A DNA stretch of 64,000 nucleotides, taken from contig NC_034412.1 of assembly GCF_002078875.1 (NCBI RefSeq), positions 83,714,957-83,778,956 on the forward strand, given 5' to 3'. The notes beneath the pieces are model-generated. The model made no database searches. It was not told the DNA's origin and saw nothing but the letters and a program-made list of their open reading frames with translations. The position numbers were made by a program, and so were the translations under genes. The stretch comes from Numida meleagris. Taxonomy: Eukaryota > Chordata > Aves > Galliformes > Numididae. Of this stretch, positions 12,181-23,535 are shown one piece after another. Position 1 is the first letter of the stretch; each line of letters begins with the position of its first letter.

Positions 12181-15100
12181 GAGCTCTGGGAAGAGTGAAA
12201 GAAATCAGCAGACAATTTGACAAAAGCCTGTACTCCTATGTACCACTCAACTATAAAAACACTTTTTTTTTTCCTCTGAATCTATCTGAGTCTTCCTTGG
12301 TTTTGATGTTGCTGTTTTTTTAAACTCCCAATTTTTTTACTCCCACTTTATTCATCAGAAAAAAAAATCTAATATTTACCATTTTTATTAATAGGTTTTA
12401 AATGTCTGTAGCAGGATGGAAATATCAGATGTAGAATGGTAGCCAGTTAGATAGTGCTTTCATTTTTAATGTTGTATTAAACTATGCAAATCACGAATAC
12501 AATACAAATGCCTCTAATATAACAGAGATTATCCAAAACTGCTGACACCTACAGTCTCCAAGGGAAAATTTCTCTGTGATCAGCCTTAATCGGGTCTTTC
12601 TCAGAAGCTTTTATGCAGCCTTCTGCTCACACAGGTCAGGGCATCTGCCAAAAGAGTATTTTCTTTGCTGTTTATGTAGTGCAGCAAGTGACCATTTAGC
12701 TTAGAGGCAAGAACGTAAATCCTAATGTGTTTGATTTGCAGGGCTGTGGTGGCACCTTTTCCATCAGAAACAAAGCTCTCTCCTAGCTCAGCTTACTCAG
12801 CAGGGATCGTAAAGCTGGATAATCCCATGAGTTTCAGCTGCTAAACCTGTTGCAGATATTTAATATAAAATGACAGTGCCACTGTTCTTCAAACTATTTT
12901 TTTGGCACTTAAAAAAAACCGAGGGCATTGACCCATCATGAAACAAAACTTATAATTAATGGCATCTTTGTTGCGGACCTTTGCAATTTACATTCATAAG
13001 TAGTCTGAAGTTACCTGGAAAGCAAAGGCTTTCAGTTGAGGTCATATAACAATGTTTGTCTTGGATCTTGTAAAAACCTTTTAAAACTTTAAAACCATCT
13101 TTAATGTGGGAAGCAACATATAGCAGGAAAATAGATTATTCTTAATGTTTCTTTAAGATTTTATTTACTATAATTTGTCTACGTCCACGACTGAAAATGT
13201 AAAACTTTTCTTGAATCCTGAGGAATTTATCAAAAAGAGACTTGAAAGGGTTTTCATACCTGTTATGATCTATATGAGGCCTTGCACTACCTTTGCCAGT
13301 ACAAGCCAACAGGGAATTTTGTGATACCCAACAGCTGCTGCACAGGATGCAACTTCTCTTTGAACCTCTTCATATGACAGATTTTGGAAGTAGTGTTTTC
13401 AGTGTTCTCTGTAAAGACTTTTAAAATTAGTCCAAGCCTTTACTTTTTAGACTACACTACCCAGAACTCTTAACAGGCCACAGACTGCAAAGCTGCAATG
13501 TGATGAAGTTTTAACTGAACAGTCTACGATCCTTTTTTGCTAAAAATAAAATTCCTCACTTCACTTCAGATGTTCTCCATCTTTGACAAGGAAGGTATGC
13601 CACAGAGTATATTATTTCATTTTCTGCTTTCAGTAGCATTTCTGGTTGGTGACATTTAGCTCTGTATTAGAGCCTTTTTTTAGTGCAATAGCAGGTCCCT
13701 TTAAACTTTGCCCAAAGTAATAGCAACTAAAGTTTGTGAGATGACTTGATCCTGAGGAAACCTGAATATGTTGCCAAGAAGAGGCATTGACGCTTACTGG
13801 CATGCATTTCTCTATCAGACTGTTGATATAACCTCAAGCAAGATAGCAAACAGTGCCAGCTGAAAGACCCAGCGCACATAAATACGTCAGCTGGAGAGGA
13901 GGGAGCCATAAATAACACTTTTAAAATGTATAAAAAGGAACTTTGGGCACAAGAGGACTTTATAATTATTTTTCACTACTTCCTCTCTGTAGGATTCTCC
14001 AGACCATAAAGCGGAAGTTTTCATGTTCCTTTCACTCCCCAAAGGGAGAGAATCATAAAAATCTCCTCTTTTGTGATCCCTCTATTTTCCAAAGTCCCTG
14101 CAAAGTGGACAACCTGCGTATGTTAAAAATTTGGAGGGAGTCTTTCCTGGTATTGCAGGGCCTGCTGTAACCCCTCACTAGGGGCAAACTGACAAAAAGT
14201 CTCAGAAGCAAATGGATCCAGGGCTGCTGCTATGTGGCCAAACCATTTTATATTCTTGACTCTTCTCCTGTATTCCTCAAGGGCTGGTCAGTAAACCAGA
14301 GAGTGTGGGAGAATTGTCTTAGAGATTTGTTGTTGTTATTATATATGTCATCAGCTGTCAAGAGCAAAAAGACCTTGTCAGCCTAAAACAAAACTGAAAA
14401 ATGTGTCTTGTATTGCTGCAGTGAAGAATCATTTGGGAAAGAATTGAGAGGAGTAAAGTTTGATTGCAGTTCCTAGAGTAAAGTACAAAGAGTTTGGAAC
14501 AGGCTAGAAGGAAAAAACAATAAACTCTCCCAAACATACTCCCTGCCTTCTAATACCCCAGCCAAGACATTTATTTTTCCCTTTTTTGAATAATAGTCTA
14601 ATATTACTGAACCAAACTGAGAGTGAGCAATATCTCACTTCTTTGAATCTTCACGAACTTATACGTTCACCAGCATAAATTCACTTCTCAGCTTGGTCCA
14701 TTGAATATTAAAATCTACCACTGCTTGCCATAATCCCACAAGAGTCAACAACTGATATACAGAAAGCAGTTTTCAGCTATATTATCCCCGGAATATGTGA
14801 AGATATTTAATATATCTGTTCAGAGATGCCTTGCTGGTTGTACAGTAACCAGTAATAACAGCACTACTTCTGATTTCTGTGTATTTTTTCTCATGGAGTA
14901 ACTAAGGAAAATCAAGAATATCTTTACTACCAGCAAAAGATAGACCAGCACCATCCGTGTCATACTGACCTAAATTCAATCAGAGAAATTTATAGACCAC
15001 TGTCATTATGTGTAGAAGTGTGTAATGGATCTAAAATACATCAAAAGTGAGAAGAAGGGACACCATTTCCTTTCTTTAGGGACTCCGTGGTGTGTGGTCA

Positions 15101-15943
15101 TAATTATCATTATGCTTAGCAGAAAGAGGAGGTTCTTCTCTGCATTGCTATAGTTACTGACATTTCCTTTGGAAAATGAAGATTTTGCTTGTTTAAAAAA
15201 AAAAGAAGAGGAATCAGTGAAATCGCAGTGTAGTACCATTTCTGTGTTGCAGTAGATTTGCCTCACTCCCTCACTCTGGGCTGTCAAATGGAATCATCTC
15301 TGATGCTCAAGAGGATATGATGGACCACTCAGCTGTGCAGGTGTGGGTTGTACCTTCAACATTAGAGACAGCTGCAGGGAGGAACTTGTGTTTAGCTAAC
15401 CTGCCTGGCTTCTAGAGGAGAAGGAGAGGTATGAGGAAAGGCTTTGAAAACATATTAGTGCTCCCAAATCAAAATATCTTCACTTCTATGGCTTCTGTTC
15501 TTCTATGAAATATTGGCACTTGCAGCAAGGGCCACTTCCCATGATTTCCAACAAAAAAAGTTTGCTTAGGTGCAAGCTTAATCTGCTTATGAAAAAGAAG
15601 TAATTCAAGAGAAATTTCAGTCAAAAAATGTGTTTGTTAAGTATGATGGTCAAACTCCAAATCTTACGACTTTTGGCACTATTTTCAGTTCAGGAGAGTA
15701 GGAAATAATTTTGGGAAAGAACTGCTCAAAGAAAACCAACTTTAAGGAGAAGCACTGAGCAAGTGAAGGTGTTGAGAATCAAATATAAGGGAAAGTAGCT
15801 AGTTTTTCTGAAATGCGAGCTGATTTGTATCTGCTATGTGGATGCGATGTTACAGATGACTGCAAATATTTTTCAGATATTTCTGTATTTCTATTTCTCA
15901 CTATTCACATGGAGTAGTTTTATCTCAGGATGTACAAAACCAC

Positions 15944-15956
15944 TTTTTTTTTTTTT
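15944..15956. repeat. Poly-T run
   Basis: Thirteen T in a row. No retroposed gene or SINE body is visible next to it on either side. Confidence 0.85.
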
Positions 15957-17053
15957 CTTGTAACCTGAAAATTGCATTCTTTATTACACGCTATTGTCCT
16001 TCTTTGGTAATAAATAAAGAGACAGATATAAAATGTACCCCAGCTGAAGAAGTTACTTTGGGAAATGTGGCAGTCCGTGTTTGAGGGAAAGTGTGGATGA
16101 GAAAGGGGGTTTCATCCAACCATAAGACTAGCCCTTCTGCACACGCTTTGCTCTTATTGCTGTGTTAAAAATGGAAAACAATTTTTCTTGCTGAGATAAG
16201 GAGTAGATCAAAGCATCTGAAGATGATGAGCAGAGCTGAAGTGACATAAGACAGCTGTGAGGCACTGTGATGACTCAAGGAAAAGTGTCCAGAAATTGTG
16301 GAGGGACACCAGTAAAAACCTGTTGACCCAACACCAGAGCTGTTGACACTTGGGCAAAGACAGAGGTAGAGCACCCACTGGGACACCTCCTCAAAACACA
16401 GATTCACTACTTTTTCATGGATGATTCTTGTTCCAGAGATGTAGGAAAGAATCATCACAAATGTTTCACCATTTACAGGTATCCCCAAATACTCCATGAT
16501 ATTTTTAAGAGCCTTAAGGACCCAACTTCAAAGATAAAAATACGGGCTGCTGTTATAAATGGTGAGTTTGGGGTAGAAATTCCCAGAAGACATTTCAAGT
16601 ATAACTGCTCCAACACCTGACAGGCAACAGAGGGAAAACTCACAGCTGTGACCTGATGTTGGAGGACATCTGCTGACAAGTTGTCCTCCAGTAGTGTTTT
16701 CATCACAGAGTACTGCCTTAGCTTTCCCAAATTCACAGTCTGTTTCTTTCCCCTCTCAGCCCTCCCCACAATAAATATGTGTGTTTTACTTGCACAGATC
16801 CATTGCTTGTGAGGAAAAAATACAGTTGATTCAGCTCCAGTTTTACATCAATAAATATGACTGTGGTGTTTCATACCATCACAAGGAAATATGACCCATA
16901 GAGTCTCCTGTTTAAAATTTGCTTTTTTGAACTGTATATTAAAGTCAAAATTCTTTAAGGATCTGAAATGGTTAACTAATATTTTTATTTTGCCATCCCC
17001 AGCTCTTAAGATGAGTATCAAAAGTACTAATGTTCTTACTGTTCTTTCTTTTG

Positions 17054-17069
17054 TTTTTTTTTTTTTTTT
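17054..17069. repeat. Poly-T run
   Basis: About sixteen T inside a T-rich stretch starting near 17040. On the minus strand this is an A-run, but I see no retroposed body upstream of it, so it is listed as a simple repeat only. Confidence 0.85.
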
Positions 17070-18384
17070 GCTTTTCAAAAAATTTTAAATCTACATACCC
17101 AATCATTAGATTTTCTGACCACTTTTTAAGAGTTTGAGAGAAGATTTGGACAGATCTTCCAAACTGAAATAATGTTTCAACCATTTGGACATTCACTCAC
17201 CTGGATGAACTGCACGACTGAAAAGCATCATTCTTTTCCTGCTGCCATAGTTTCTCTTCATGAGCTACGATAGCTTACAGTGCTGTGCTTAACAGTCAGG
17301 AACTCTGACTGCTGTGGACTTTTAGCACTGAACTGTATTTAGAAAGCATCATAGAGAGAGTATTTTCCAGGGAACTCTTCATACTTAATCTTTTTATCAT
17401 TTTTATAAAGCTAAACTGGATCAGTGCATGATACAAATCTAGCCGTTAGCTCACTTTTCTAGGTGATGGTCTTACAGGAGTCTTACAGACCAGTGTGTGA
17501 TCTTCCAGGACTGTGCTGCCCAAGACATGCTAAGAAGGTATATCCTCTGCTTTGACAATCAGAAAGTGTGTTTGATGATGAGGAAAAACAATACAACTCA
17601 GTGTTAGCAATTAGTCTGAAAGCATGAGTACAGGGAAGTAAACAACAGATTTATATATGTACCCTCTTTCTCATAGACTGCTGTTCTACCAGTTATCTCA
17701 GAACTGAAATTTAATCACATACATTTTTTGCGGTGAAACATGAACTCTGATAATTAAAGGAATGACTGTACAATGATGAGATAACAGGCCTTCTGGGTAG
17801 GTAGAAAATCAGTAGATGTCTCATATCTTGAATTAAATACACATCTGGACCTTCATATGTAAACTTAGGAAATATGGACTGTATGAAAACAATTATTAGA
17901 TGAGTGCATTACTCAGTGGAACTAAGCATATTAAATGAGTAGGTGTTATTTAATACAAGATTAAATTTGAGGGATGAACTGAGTGGGTGTTTACAGGAAT
18001 TGTCCTGAAGACTATGCAATGCTTTTGTTTGTGATTTGAAAGACAAAGTGGAGAATAAACATATTAAGTTCACCATCTGGACAACATGTGTATGAGAAGA
18101 CAAGATTGCAATTACAACAGTTGATAAATTGAAGAGGTAGTCTGGAAAAAATAGAACACAATTCAGTACAGAAAAAATGCAAAGTTCTGTCTGCCTTTTT
18201 GCAGGAAAAAGAAATGAAATGGAACAAAAGCAGAAGAGTAATGCGGCCAATCTGCAGAAAGAAACTGGGATTTAAAATGAGTCACTAGAAAAAAAAAACA
18301 AGTGCATGTGGGTGTACTCATTAAGTAGCAGTTGTAACAGTGTAATTTCTGAGTAGGGTTATGTCTGCAGCAGATCCTGTGGCC

Positions 18385-18845
18385 AGCTTGATACTGGAGT
18401 ACAAGAAGGATGTGTTGGTGGAAAGACACCAAAGGACAGTAGTGAAAATGATAAAGATTAAGGACGGACATCTGGGGGAAAATGAAGGTGTTTGTATTTT
18501 TGGTTCAAAGATGAGAAGAAAAATTTTATATAACAGACACCTTAAATGAGGAAGAGAATGAGCGCTTTCTTTTGTCTGCCTGTCAGATAGGAACAGATGC
18601 TCAAGAAAGTTATAGTAAGGTAAAAGCAGGCACAAGAAAGGATAAAAACAAAGAAGGATGATGCAGCTCTGGAGAAGTGTTCAGGACAGCACTGGAAACA
18701 TCACCCTGAGAAATTTTTAAGAGTAGTTTGGACAAATTCCTATGAGGAATGGCAAAAAAATAGCTCATCCAGTCTCAGAATAGACAAAAGAGTGGATGAC
18801 TCTTTGAGTTATTTTCTATTCTTGTTTTCTGTAATTCCAGAATTA
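18385..18845 (+). mobile_element. Ancient CR1 LINE 3' UTR fragment
   Basis: The order of words fits the CR1 3' region. 'gagtacaagaaggatgtg' and 'agacaccaaaggacagtagt' with 'gaaaatgataaagatta' match the block before the stop and early UTR. 'gaaatttttaagagtagttt' with 'ggacaaattcctatgagg' matches the 'tttttaagagcaggttagac' block. The end, 'gtggatgactctttgag' and 'tctattcttgttttctgta', matches the terminal 'gactagatgacctcttgagg' and 'cttctattctatgatt' part. Heavily diverged, with the middle poorly recognisable. The 62-codon frame inside is not coding. Confidence 0.65.
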
Positions 18846-19968
18846 TGTTCACATTCGTCTATATTTGTATTCCATTAGCTGAGACAGCCTTAAACTGGAT
18901 TTTTAATATTTCTGTACTTAAAACACAATGAAATATATTCATTCCCATCAAACCTTTAGCCAAAACAAAAGAACTATCCCATCCGACATGTGCCTGACAT
19001 ATCACAGCATTATCCATTTCTTCCTGATTAATTATAAATGTATGTTAAAAACTTCATATACGTTTGATGGATTTGAGCTTTTGATCATTTCATCCTCTCC
19101 TTGCCTTCAGTCTGCCATCTGTTTCTCTGGGGACCTCTCTCACAATCCAGTCAGCTGAGTAACGGTTACCAAAAGGTATCCGTATCCAGCAAACAAAAGA
19201 ACACTCATTATGGAAGTATATCCTCTCTCCCCTCTGTGGGCAACAGGTAACATCTCAGTTAGAGACACAGGAGATGCCTCTGATCTGGCATTAAAACCTT
19301 CACTCTGATGTCTGGTGATCATACTGCTATCTTTATGGTCACACGGGGGGGTTACTCCTGGCTTTACAAAAGGATGCAGAGAACTCTTTGCAGCCACATA
19401 ATGTCCCAGTCTGTTAAAAACATTCTTAATGAATTAGAACTAAATGTAAAAATCTATGGAATCGAAGGACAGTTTCCAATGATTTCAGCAAGGTTGAAAC
19501 AGATCCTTTACCGGAAATTTCCCTTCTGTGCTGACTATGCATTGGTTTCTTCCTTTGTGATCTGTAACACTAACAGAATCTAGAGAAATATTTATGAAAA
19601 AGCAATGTAATAATATTTTAAGAATAGTATTTCTGCCATCATTTGTTTCCCTTTGAAAAGTCTGCCTTATTCCAACTAATAAATGACTGAGGCACCCCAG
19701 TCTCCCAGTGATAAAACCTTTACACAGAACTGCACTACCGCGTGCTCTCTTCTCCTCTGCTTAATGTTATTTAATGTGAATTTTCTGCTGAGAAAGCACG
19801 AGTAGCCCAGATAAAATGAAAGTATTGCAAACTTGGCTGACAGTAAAATGGAATCTTTGCCCGCTCCTGACTATAACAGTTATATCAGTGATCAGTGACA
19901 TTTCTGCTTTGCATTTTATACATCATTCACTTCTATGTATCCCAAATCAGTCTCTGTAGTGTGACGTA

Positions 19969-19994
19969 TCTGTAAAATACCAATATTTTACAGA
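19969..19994. repeat. Perfect inverted repeat (11-bp arms)
   Basis: The left arm 'tctgtaaaata' (19969-19979) pairs perfectly with 'tattttacaga' (19984-19994) across a 4-base loop. It is AT-rich. It could extrude as a small cruciform or be chance. No transcript evidence is visible. Confidence 0.85.
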
Positions 19995-20041
19995 ACGCTG
20001 CCCAGCACTATCGCAGGACTACAATTTCTTCACAGATAGAA

Positions 20042-20057
20042 ATATATATATATATAA
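20042..20057. repeat. (AT)n microsatellite
   Basis: About eight AT units, uninterrupted. Confidence 0.9.
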
Positions 20058-20819
20058 TACTGAAAAACCATGAACAGCTGCAATTTTAATTTAAGCATTT
20101 GAGAAATTCTCTGTTGCCTCATAACATGATTTCAGACAGCAGTGTTAGTGGTTTGCATTGCATGCTGCTGTAGCAGAGCACTGAAGTGCAAACTGGTTTC
20201 ATCCAGCAATGAACATTCAGTTGGAAGCCAGAAGAAAGTCTGCCTGAAGAGGACTTTGTAAGAAATCCACTGTGACGAAATGGGAATGTGTCTGGGATTT
20301 TTCACCCTATTTGTTTCTGCTCACTGCCTTGCTCCCACTGATTAATGCGTGGTTCCTCAAAGCCTAAAATGTATATGGTATGACAGGTAGGCTTTTTTCC
20401 TACAGTCCTGAACTTTGTTTCTTTGAGATGTTCTTGCTGATCAAGAAAGCTAAGCAGGTCTTTCTCTGGCTATGAACTTCTACATGCACTACTTTTGAAG
20501 ACAGAAATATTACATTATTCTAGTATTTTTTTAGATGTACCTGAATCACAGGCAACTTTGGGATAAGCTGTCAGTGAGGCGCACAGAAATGAAAAAATAG
20601 CATTTCCTCCAGCAAGTGCCTCACATTAAAAATTGTTTTGCAAACTTGCGGAGCAGTGGTTGGGCTTGGTTCGCATTCAGATGGCCTTTCTTCCTCAGGA
20701 AAATGAACACTTTGCAGTCTGCCCAGCGCTGCTGAGCAAAACAAAGCCTGGGCAGAGGCTGCCTCATAGACACGCACATTATCACCTCTCTGAGCCGATA
20801 ACCACAGCCGGCAGTGTAT

Positions 20820-21090
20820 GAACGAAGGTGTCATGCATGTGGTGATTATGCAATATGTATCCGCACTGTCCAACTCTCATTAGCATCAGCATGAGCATCT
20901 TATCAGACTGGGCTGCTTCGCAAACGAACGCTGCCAGGCTGCTGGAATTATCTGCACAGTCAGATGCTCATTTTTAGCTTTTTCATCGTGGCTGAAGACA
21001 GCACCACTTGATCTCAGCAAAGTTATTTTAAAATCGGAGAGTTTGCCAATGTTTCTTTTTAAAGGATTACATCTAGTGTGACTCATTACT
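20820..21090. promoter_or_regulatory. Candidate conserved non-coding block
   Basis: No repeat family recognised. It holds 'attatgcaat' (20845-20854; octamer/CEBP-like), the overlapping words 'attagcat', 'cagcat', 'gagcat' (20879 onward; POU/homeodomain-like) and 'cttatc' (GATA-like). CpGs survive despite the CpG-poor surroundings. This is inference from motif density only; no conservation data were available. Confidence 0.25.
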
Positions 21091-21892
21091 CCTGGATTTC
21101 ATTCGTCAGAGCAGCCAAATAGTCTAGCTTTTACATTCCCACTGGCCATTATCTCTGTTTGTTAACAGCTAAATGGCTGATGCACAGATATGCATTATTC
21201 CTGTATTTTCTTACAAGGAGAGAGCTGGAAACAAAACAGTAAAATAAGAATCCAGAAGTATATAATAATCCATAGCTTTTAGAGAAAAAAAAAATTGGCT
21301 ATTGACTGGGAATATTTATATACAGTATAGTTTACTGGCTGTTAGCTCTGGGGGGTTGATTTATTGGATTTCTTTCTCTTTAGATTATACACTGTATGTG
21401 CTGAAATAAGGTCTTGTGCCACTGACACCATATGTTAAATAATCATTTCTAGCAGAAATCAATACATTAATTCCAAATACATCAATTGGTTTCCACAGTA
21501 TGATTTTTATTCATCAAACTAGCACCATGATCTGCTTAAAGGTGAGTATGAAAATGATCCTGTGTATATTCAGACATCCATTTCAACGAGTGAAGGTTGA
21601 TCCATTGGACACTCGATACACCCGATTTTAGGTAAATACTCCAGTGAGTTGTGGTCTGAATCACTGTAAAATTTGACTTCAGAAACTCTTTGATTAGCTG
21701 ATGTGGAGTCTGAACCATGTAATTATAAGATCACGCACAGCTGGGGTGGAATTAATTAGCCAACACATTAGAATTACCTTTTGATAAGCACAGAGGGAAA
21801 ATCATTGTTGCTCCATACAATAGGTGTTCTACACTTTGCGCTTTTCATGTTTGCAGTATGGTGCTGCATCCACTTGTTTTCTGATTAGCAGT

Positions 21893-21930
21893 GAATGATG
21901 ATGATGATGATAATGGTAATGATGATGATG
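21893..21930. repeat. (GAT)n trinucleotide repeat
   Basis: Runs of 'gatgatgatgat' interrupted by 'aatggtaat', then 'gatgatgatgatg'. An imperfect microsatellite, likely length-variable. Not in a coding frame. Confidence 0.92.
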
Positions 21931-23389
21931 TTACATAGTTGTTCAAAACGATTTCATGCAATACTTAGCTTAGAAAATTCCTGCTTCTAGTAAAAGATAC
22001 TAAAGCAAATGTAATTCAAAAGGTTTCAAGCCATTGATATTTCACATTTATAAAAAGATACCCTCCAATAAACTGCTCCATTATGAGTGGCATTAGTAGT
22101 AAAAAGAAAGAAACATTTAAATTGTTCCTGTGACCAATTAAATCAATTTGTTGTATAAGCAATGTAGCAATGCTTTCTACTTGTAGATCTATTCATTTAA
22201 AGCTGGTACATCTGAAGTAGGCAGGTTTTCACTCTGAAAACCAAACAGAAACATCTTCCAAGGTATGGAAGATCAGACTGTTCTGGGACACAGCAACTGC
22301 AGATTTATGTGTGCCTACATCTGCAGGGCAGATGTTGAGTGGAGTTTGCAATGAACCAGGCAAGCAGAAATTCTGCTGTAGTATGAGAATGAATTAAGGC
22401 AATATTATTATCATAAATGTACATGGTACAGCTACAAAAAACTATTATTTCTTCTGTGAGGATGCTACACTTTGAGATCATAATATAATTGTGTTACTTA
22501 GAAGGAAGGACAAATAAAAGACTAATGATATTAACTAGCTGGTAAAATAAATAACATTTCTGTGATGGAGATCAAATATTATAATCAGCTTTTCCACCAC
22601 TATTTGAAAAAATTATTGAACTACAACTATAATTAAAATTTTGACTTTTTTAAAGAAAAGAGTGCTAATTGGTATTAGCTAGGTAATAACTAGGTATTAT
22701 TCAAATTATCATGTAATGATAACACTAACATACAGAATAATTCAAGAATAGTTTTAGGTCTGGAACCATTCTGTATGATTTTGGAGTCAACAGAACTTGC
22801 ATACTTAAAATGCCCTCCAAAAAATCATGTGCAACAACTTGCTAGTACATATATAACACAGAGAGATCACTTTTCATACAGTTCATGAGTGTGGCACTCT
22901 TCTGCTCTCCCTTACATCCAAGGTGTCCAATCCAATCGTATCAGAAACCTGTGAAACCTCTGGACTTTGGGGATCAGCTGTCCTCTCTGGATATATCGCA
23001 AATCATTGTCAGAATGGCCATAGGATGGCCTGGCTGTGGCCCAGAACAGGCAGTATATGTACATCTTAAAACATCTTCAGTCTTGCTGAGAGAATATTAC
23101 ATGTCTGGGTACCCATTTTATATCATCAACTCATAATGAGGGAGAGAAGAGAGCTTAAATCCTCCCGTTTTCCGTACTAAATGCCTGCATGGTGTAAACG
23201 TCCCCACCAAGGTCAATTCTCCCTACAAATGGGCTGATATGGTATTCCAGCATATCATTTATGTAGAGAGAAGTTGATGAATTCATTCCTAATACATCTC
23301 CTCCATGTCTCAGATGACAAGTCCAAGCCAACAAGTGTGGCTCATGGGCATCATGGCAGTAGCATTCATGGGTTGTGAGTATTCTGCTT
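21931..23389. other. Non-coding sequence, no gene seen
   Basis: AT-rich with short overlapping frames (22885-23136 plus, 23155-23436 minus) that have no recognisable domain. Confidence 0.5.
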
Positions 23390-23535
23390 GAGCACAGTGC
23401 ATTTTTTTTTCTGCTGAGTGACCTTGAGCAAATCATTTCTCTAGCTACAATATGAGGAAAATGACTCAGTCTTCAATTTAAAACACTTTAAAATCTATAC
23501 CTGAAAAGCCCCATATGAGAACCAGCTATTATTAT
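23390..23535 (+). mobile_element. MIR-like SINE relic
   Basis: 'ctgctgagtgaccttgagca' followed by 'aatcatttctctagctac', 'atatgaggaaaatgactca', and later 'aaacactttaaaatcta' with 'agctattattattaaaa' match the MIR-type order (gtgaccttgagcaaatcac, cctcatctgtaaaatggg, ...attattatt). It is diverged, but its landmarks lie in the right order over about 140 bp. Confidence 0.55.

Larger units (their letters stand above)
12181..18384. other. Non-coding sequence, no gene seen
   Basis: About 6 kb without a recognisable gene or complete mobile element. It holds T-runs at about 15944-15956 and 17054-17069 and an A-run near 15196. The open frames around 16165-16620 on both strands have no family motif I recognise. 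A repeat-free part at about 12580-12790 is CpG-containing and may be conserved non-coding DNA. Confidence 0.5.
18846..21892. other. Non-coding sequence with possible conserved block
   Basis: No gene recognised. Contains a perfect hairpin at 19969-19994, an AT microsatellite at 20042-20057, and a repeat-free stretch at about 20560-21100 with several CpGs and clustered homeodomain/POU-like words. Confidence 0.5.

Noticed and set aside
16165..16620. Open frames on both strands, with a plus-strand frame vaguely like a HEAT repeat (KIKIRAAV)
   Set aside because: Only about eight residues look similar and neighbouring sequence in any frame does not continue the resemblance.
17041..17080. Poly-T as the tail of a processed pseudogene on the minus strand
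   Set aside because: No retroposed coding body found next to it on the expected side and no target-site duplication noticed.
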